Origin: Candidatus Falkowbacteria bacterium RIFOXYC2_FULL_48_21
Lineage (GTDB): Bacteria; Patescibacteriota; Patescibacteriia; UBA11705; JABHMO01
Direction of reading: 5' to 3'
Assembly: GCA_001778275.1 (NCBI GenBank)
Contig: MFGM01000078.1
Coordinates: 4,441-11,161, forward strand
Length of the DNA: 6,721 nucleotides
Within the stretch, counting starts at the first letter, position 1; every line of letters starts with the position of its first letter. This document shows, one piece after another, positions 5,107 through 6,721 of the stretch. The translations under genes and the position numbers were made by a program. Under the pieces are notes generated by a model. It saw only the letters and a program-made list of their open reading frames with translations, ran no database searches and was not told the origin of the DNA.

Positions 5107-5607
5107 ATGTTGGTAAAGTTTTCAATGATTCGGCCGGACAAGTTTGCGGACTTGGTGAAGTTTGTGGAGAGCGATGACAATTGCGTCAAAACTCAAGTGG
5201 CGGAGCGCAAGGACGAATCGACTGGCGCGGAGCCGATCGTTGTCAGGGAGCGCGAAGTCACGTTCGTTGAACTGATTAATTACAAAAAGTCGGTTGCCAT
5301 TGGTCGGGATTATTTTCTTGAGGTTGAGCTCAAGATTGAAGACGATGTGGTTTACAGCGTGGAAGAAGCAAGTGGCAAGCAGGTGTCTTTCCGTGTCCCG
5401 GTGCCGATGGGGCTGTTCGTACGAGTGTTGACGCTTCTAGGCCTTGATGCGGAAGCGCTCGGCGACAATCGGCCGCTGGTGAATAAGTACGGGACGCAGA
5501 TTGATTCGGATGAGGCGTTGAAGTTGTGGCGAGCGATGCAGGAGAAGTTTGGCAACCAGACGAGAGCGGCGGTCGACGGTAGGCCCGGTGGCCATCCGCG
5601 AATCTAA
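5107..5607 (+). CDS. Hypothetical soluble protein
   Basis: This 166-residue protein has no recognised family, signal peptide or membrane segment. It opens MLVKFSMIRPDKFADLVKF, followed by a charged stretch (about 27-52), a probable beta-rich middle (VTFVELINYK, YFLEVELKIEDDVVYSV) and a helical C-terminal part ending in a Gly/Arg/Pro-rich tail. I chose ATG 5107 because GGGAGG lies 7 bases before it; the frame stays open upstream to TTG 5023, but that extension would translate the twin hairpins. It is monocistronic: possible promoter at 5004, terminator at 5615. Base composition resembles its neighbours. Function unknown. Confidence 0.75.
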   Translation: MLVKFSMIRPDKFADLVKFVESDDNCVKTQVAERKDESTGAEPIVVREREVTFVELINYKKSVAIGRDYFLEVELKIEDDVVYSVEEASGKQVSFRVPVPMGLFVRVLTLLGLDAEALGDNRPLVNKYGTQIDSDEALKLWRAMQEKFGNQTRAAVDGRPGGHPRI

Positions 5608-5614
5608 AAAAATA

Positions 5615-5648
5615 CGCTCGGCAAAACTTTGCCGGGCGGTTTTATTTT
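5615..5648 (+). terminator. Strong terminator, probably bidirectional
   Basis: CGCTCGGCAA (5615-5624) pairs with TTGCCGGGCG (5629-5638), followed by a T-rich tract (TTTTATTTT). On the minus strand the hairpin is followed by seven T (complement of the A run at 5606-5612), so it can also stop transcription coming from recR. It lies 14 bp beyond the stop codon of the recR 3'-end remnant, which suggests it was the original recR terminator too. Confidence 0.87.
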
Positions 5649-5652
5649 AAAA

Positions 5653-5710
5653 TTATTTGATCTCCTGCCGCCCCTTTAGTGCGTTCGTGAGTGTCACTTC
5701 GTCAGCATAT
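5653..5710 (-). pseudogene. recR: Detached duplicate of the recR 3' end
   Basis: These 58 bp match the true recR end (6300-6357) at 54 positions. Read on the minus strand they encode the same 18 residues, YADEVTLTNALKGRQEIK, and a TAA stop. The four differences (5659, 5665, 5695, 5698) all fall on wobble positions and are all synonymous. Similarity ends exactly at the stop codon on one side and just before the Tyr codon on the other. No start codon or Shine-Dalgarno serves it, so it is an untranslated remnant. Confidence 0.88.
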
Positions 5711-5720
5711 GAGAGATAAC

Positions 5721-5754
5721 AAAAAGCGCCCCGAGCCAAGGTGGCTTCGGGGCG
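5721..5754 (-). terminator. Intrinsic terminator of the islet lipoprotein
   Basis: On the minus strand CGCCCCGAAGCC pairs with GGCTCGGGGCG (one bulged A, loop of five), followed by five T (complement of 5721-5725). It starts 12 bp past the lipoprotein stop codon. Confidence 0.87.
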
Positions 5755-5766
5755 TATAAATCAATA

Positions 5767-6150
5767 CTAATCTTGCTCTTGTTTGCGAACGTACACGCGT
5801 TGGTGTGTTTCGCAAGTTTCTTTTTCTTCGGCGGTGCTGGCTTGCGTGCACGGCATGGCCGGGCTGCATCCGCCATTTACTGATTGACAAAACATAAACG
5901 AGGGTACTGGCGGGCAGATGATTTCTTCGCCCGAATAACGGCACTCTCTCACCAAATCCTCGCCTTCTTCGTCAGACAGCGGGTTGGCATTCTTCGCGCA
6001 CTGAAGCACGAAATCCGTTACCGCGGTGGTCTGTTCTTTTGAACACACCTTCTCGTAACTGAAGGTCACTCGCGGGATGACCTGTTCGCAACCACTGGCG
6101 GCGAACAACATCATCGAAAAGAGAAAGAGCATTGCCAAACTGTTTTTCAT
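5767..6150 (-). CDS. Cysteine-rich lipoprotein, extended family copy C
   Basis: This is a 127-residue predicted lipoprotein. The signal MKNSLAMLFLFSMMLFAASGC has a textbook lipobox (A-S-G-C21). The first part of the mature chain repeats the pattern of the two lipoproteins of the other operon: Cys36, 51, 70 and 79, spaced C-x14-C-x18-C-x8-C, with TDFVLQCAKN matching SDFV.KC/QCAGN and ICPPVP matching FC.P..P. It is longer than they are, adding Cys88, 95, 101 and 113 and a charged C-terminus. The start ATG 6150 is preceded by GGAGG at good spacing. It has its own promoter (6204-6232) and terminator, and sits between duplicated recR ends. Surface location is inferred from the signal; function is unknown. 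Confidence 0.88.
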   Translation of the reverse strand: MKNSLAMLFLFSMMLFAASGCEQVIPRVTFSYEKVCSKEQTTAVTDFVLQCAKNANPLSDEEGEDLVRECRYSGEEIICPPVPSFMFCQSVNGGCSPAMPCTQASTAEEKETCETHQRVYVRKQEQD

Positions 6151-6203
6151 TCGTTCCTCCGTTAATAGATTTTACGCAGATTCCCATTTGAAGCCGACAA
6201 TAT

Positions 6204-6232
6204 AAAATATATTATTTTTATGGATTTGTCAA
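6204..6232 (-). promoter_or_regulatory. Promoter of the islet lipoprotein
   Basis: On the minus strand a perfect TTGACA (6232-6227) is followed by an A/T-only stretch offering TATTTT at a 17-bp spacer (6209-6204), or TATATT at 15 bp. The start would fall near 6197, with about 45 nt of leader containing GGAGG. Confidence 0.7.
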
Positions 6233-6299
6233 TAGTTCGTTGTTTTTGTGTTTAATTTTACAAAAAACACCATCGGGGAGGTTTATAATGTAAAGCGTG

Positions 6300-6357
6300 T
6301 TATTTTATCTCTTGCCGCCCCTTTAGTGCGTTCGTGAGTGTAACCTCGTCAGCATAT
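6300..6357. repeat. Direct repeat of the recR 3' end (intact copy)
   Basis: This is the partner of the 58 bp at 5653-5710, in the same orientation, with 54 of 58 positions identical. This copy completes the functional recR frame. Confidence 0.88.
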
Positions 6358-6721
6358 TCGATATCACCGCCCATTGGTAAGCCGCGGGCGAGGAGCGTGA
6401 CTTTGACGTTGAGCGGGCGCAAAATGTTTTTGAGATAAAGAACGGTGCCTTCGCCCTGAATGTCCGGATTGAGCCCGAGAATAATTTCGCGCGCGTTGTT
6501 TTTTTTGATGCGTTCGAGCAGTTCGCGAATGCGCAGTTTGTCCGGCGTAATGCCTTCCGGCGGATCGATGCGGCCACCGAGGACGTGATAAAGACCGCGA
6601 TACGCGCCGGTGGCTTCGAGCACTTGCACGTCGTGAAATTCTTCGACAACGCAAAGCGTGGCGGTGTCGCGGTTCGGATTGGAACAAACAGAACAGAGTC
6701 CTTCGTGTTCGGAAAAGTTGA
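6300..6721 (-). CDS. recR: Recombination mediator RecR, N-terminus cut by the window end
   Basis: The C-terminal 139 residues of RecR (about 200 in full) are present. RecR acts with RecO/RecF to load RecA onto SSB-covered single-stranded gaps. Visible are the second zinc-finger pair CSVC followed by SNPNRD; the Toprim segment LCVVEEFHDV; the conserved GLYHVLGGRI; LGLNPDIQGEGT with the Toprim acidic residue; and the C-terminal GLPMGGDIEYADEVTL. The reading frame is open beyond the valine codon at 6627-6629 and runs off the window at 6721; the first cysteine pair should lie just outside. The last 18 codons plus stop are repeated at 5653-5710. There is no obvious terminator between its stop and the lipoprotein promoter, consistent with the original terminator being left behind the insertion. 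Confidence 0.96.
   Translation of the reverse strand, partial: NFSEHEGLCSVCSNPNRDTATLCVVEEFHDVQVLEATGAYRGLYHVLGGRIDPPEGITPDKLRIRELLERIKKNNAREIILGLNPDIQGEGTVLYLKNILRPLNVKVTLLARGLPMGGDIEYADEVTLTNALKGRQEIK

Larger units (their letters stand above)
5711..6299. mobile_element. Candidate mini-islet inserted at the 3' end of recR
   Basis: These 589 bp lie between two direct copies of the recR 3' end (5653-5710 and 6300-6357, repeat offset 647 bp). The content is self-contained: promoter, ribosome binding site, one lipoprotein gene and terminator. No recombinase or transposase is encoded. The arrangement matches the pattern left by integrative elements that target a gene's 3' end and carry a replacement end; homologous recombination with a related genome could give the same result. 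The mobile nature is inferred. Confidence 0.5.

Noticed and set aside
6276..6293. GGGGAGG-TTTATA-ATG-TAA, a start-stop pair with a ribosome binding site, and a TATAAT on the plus strand
   Set aside because: A start codon followed at once by a stop makes no product, and the nearest -35-like hexamer (TTTACA) is 21 bp from the TATAAT. Antisense transcription into recR is possible but not supported.
5653..6357. Insertion sequence or transposon
   Set aside because: There is no transposase, no terminal inverted repeats and no short target duplication. The flanking repeats are coding recR ends, so an islet or recombination event fits better.
6300..6629. A short 109-residue RecR starting inside the window
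   Set aside because: The frame continues upstream to the window edge with the CSVC zinc-finger pair and Toprim start, so the apparent start is internal.
1..6721. Possible alternative genetic code with TGA reassigned, since no gene here ends in TGA (five TAA, four TAG)
   Set aside because: The genes read through as complete proteins with no in-frame TGA. In a code with TGA as Gly or Trp, such codons would interrupt the frames. Nine stops are too few to show avoidance.

Overview
This window looks like a chromosomal segment of an uncultivated, streamlined bacterium, most plausibly from the Candidate Phyla Radiation (Patescibacteria). The evidence is a divergent ClpC/ClpB-like AAA+ ATPase, a WecA/TagO-like transferase carrying a GEGGS motif in place of GDxGS, short tandem heptanucleotide arrays between genes, an rplU gene without adjacent rpmA, and several small lipoproteins without recognisable relatives. 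The placement is inferred from gene character, not from a marker phylogeny. There are no rRNAs, tRNAs, CRISPR arrays or transposase genes.

Layout. Bases 2-1537 (+) encode the C-terminal part of a two-ring Clp ATPase. Next comes a gene-free stretch filled with a heptamer tandem array and a REP-like palindrome (1538-1828). A polyprenyl-phosphate sugar-1-phosphate transferase follows (1829-2950, +). Then come a second heptamer array that ends in a TATAAT box, ribosomal protein L21 (3030-3341, +), a third heptamer array overlapping its stop codon, and a terminator. A minus-strand operon occupies 3478-4753: a strong promoter at 4877-4905, a structured leader, an unknown histidine-rich protein, two tandem paralogous lipoproteins, and a terminator at 3445-3470. 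After a fourth heptamer array comes a plus-strand unknown gene (5107-5607) whose leader holds two near-identical hairpins. The last segment (5653-6721, minus strand) is recR, cut by the window end, with a third lipoprotein of the same family behind it.

The strongest unusual signals are four. (1) The 3' end of recR is present twice, as 58-bp direct repeats that differ only at four synonymous wobble positions. They flank about 590 bp holding a lipoprotein gene with its own promoter and terminator, which looks like a tiny islet inserted at the end of recR with the reading frame restored. (2) Three small lipoproteins share a four-cysteine pattern (C-x14-C-x18-21-C-x8-C) and form a local paralogous family; the third is the cargo of the recR islet. 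(3) The Clp ATPase has lost the D1 Walker B glutamate, the D1 arginine fingers, the D1 KYRG loop and the D2 GYVGY pore loop, while keeping an intact D2 ATPase core. It is probably not a normal threading unfoldase. (4) Four intergenic arrays share an exact 7-bp period, and one seems to supply the promoter of a nearly leaderless rplU transcript.

Functionally the genes are mostly housekeeping (protein remodelling, envelope glycan initiation, translation, recombination) interspersed with accessory cell-surface lipoprotein cassettes.
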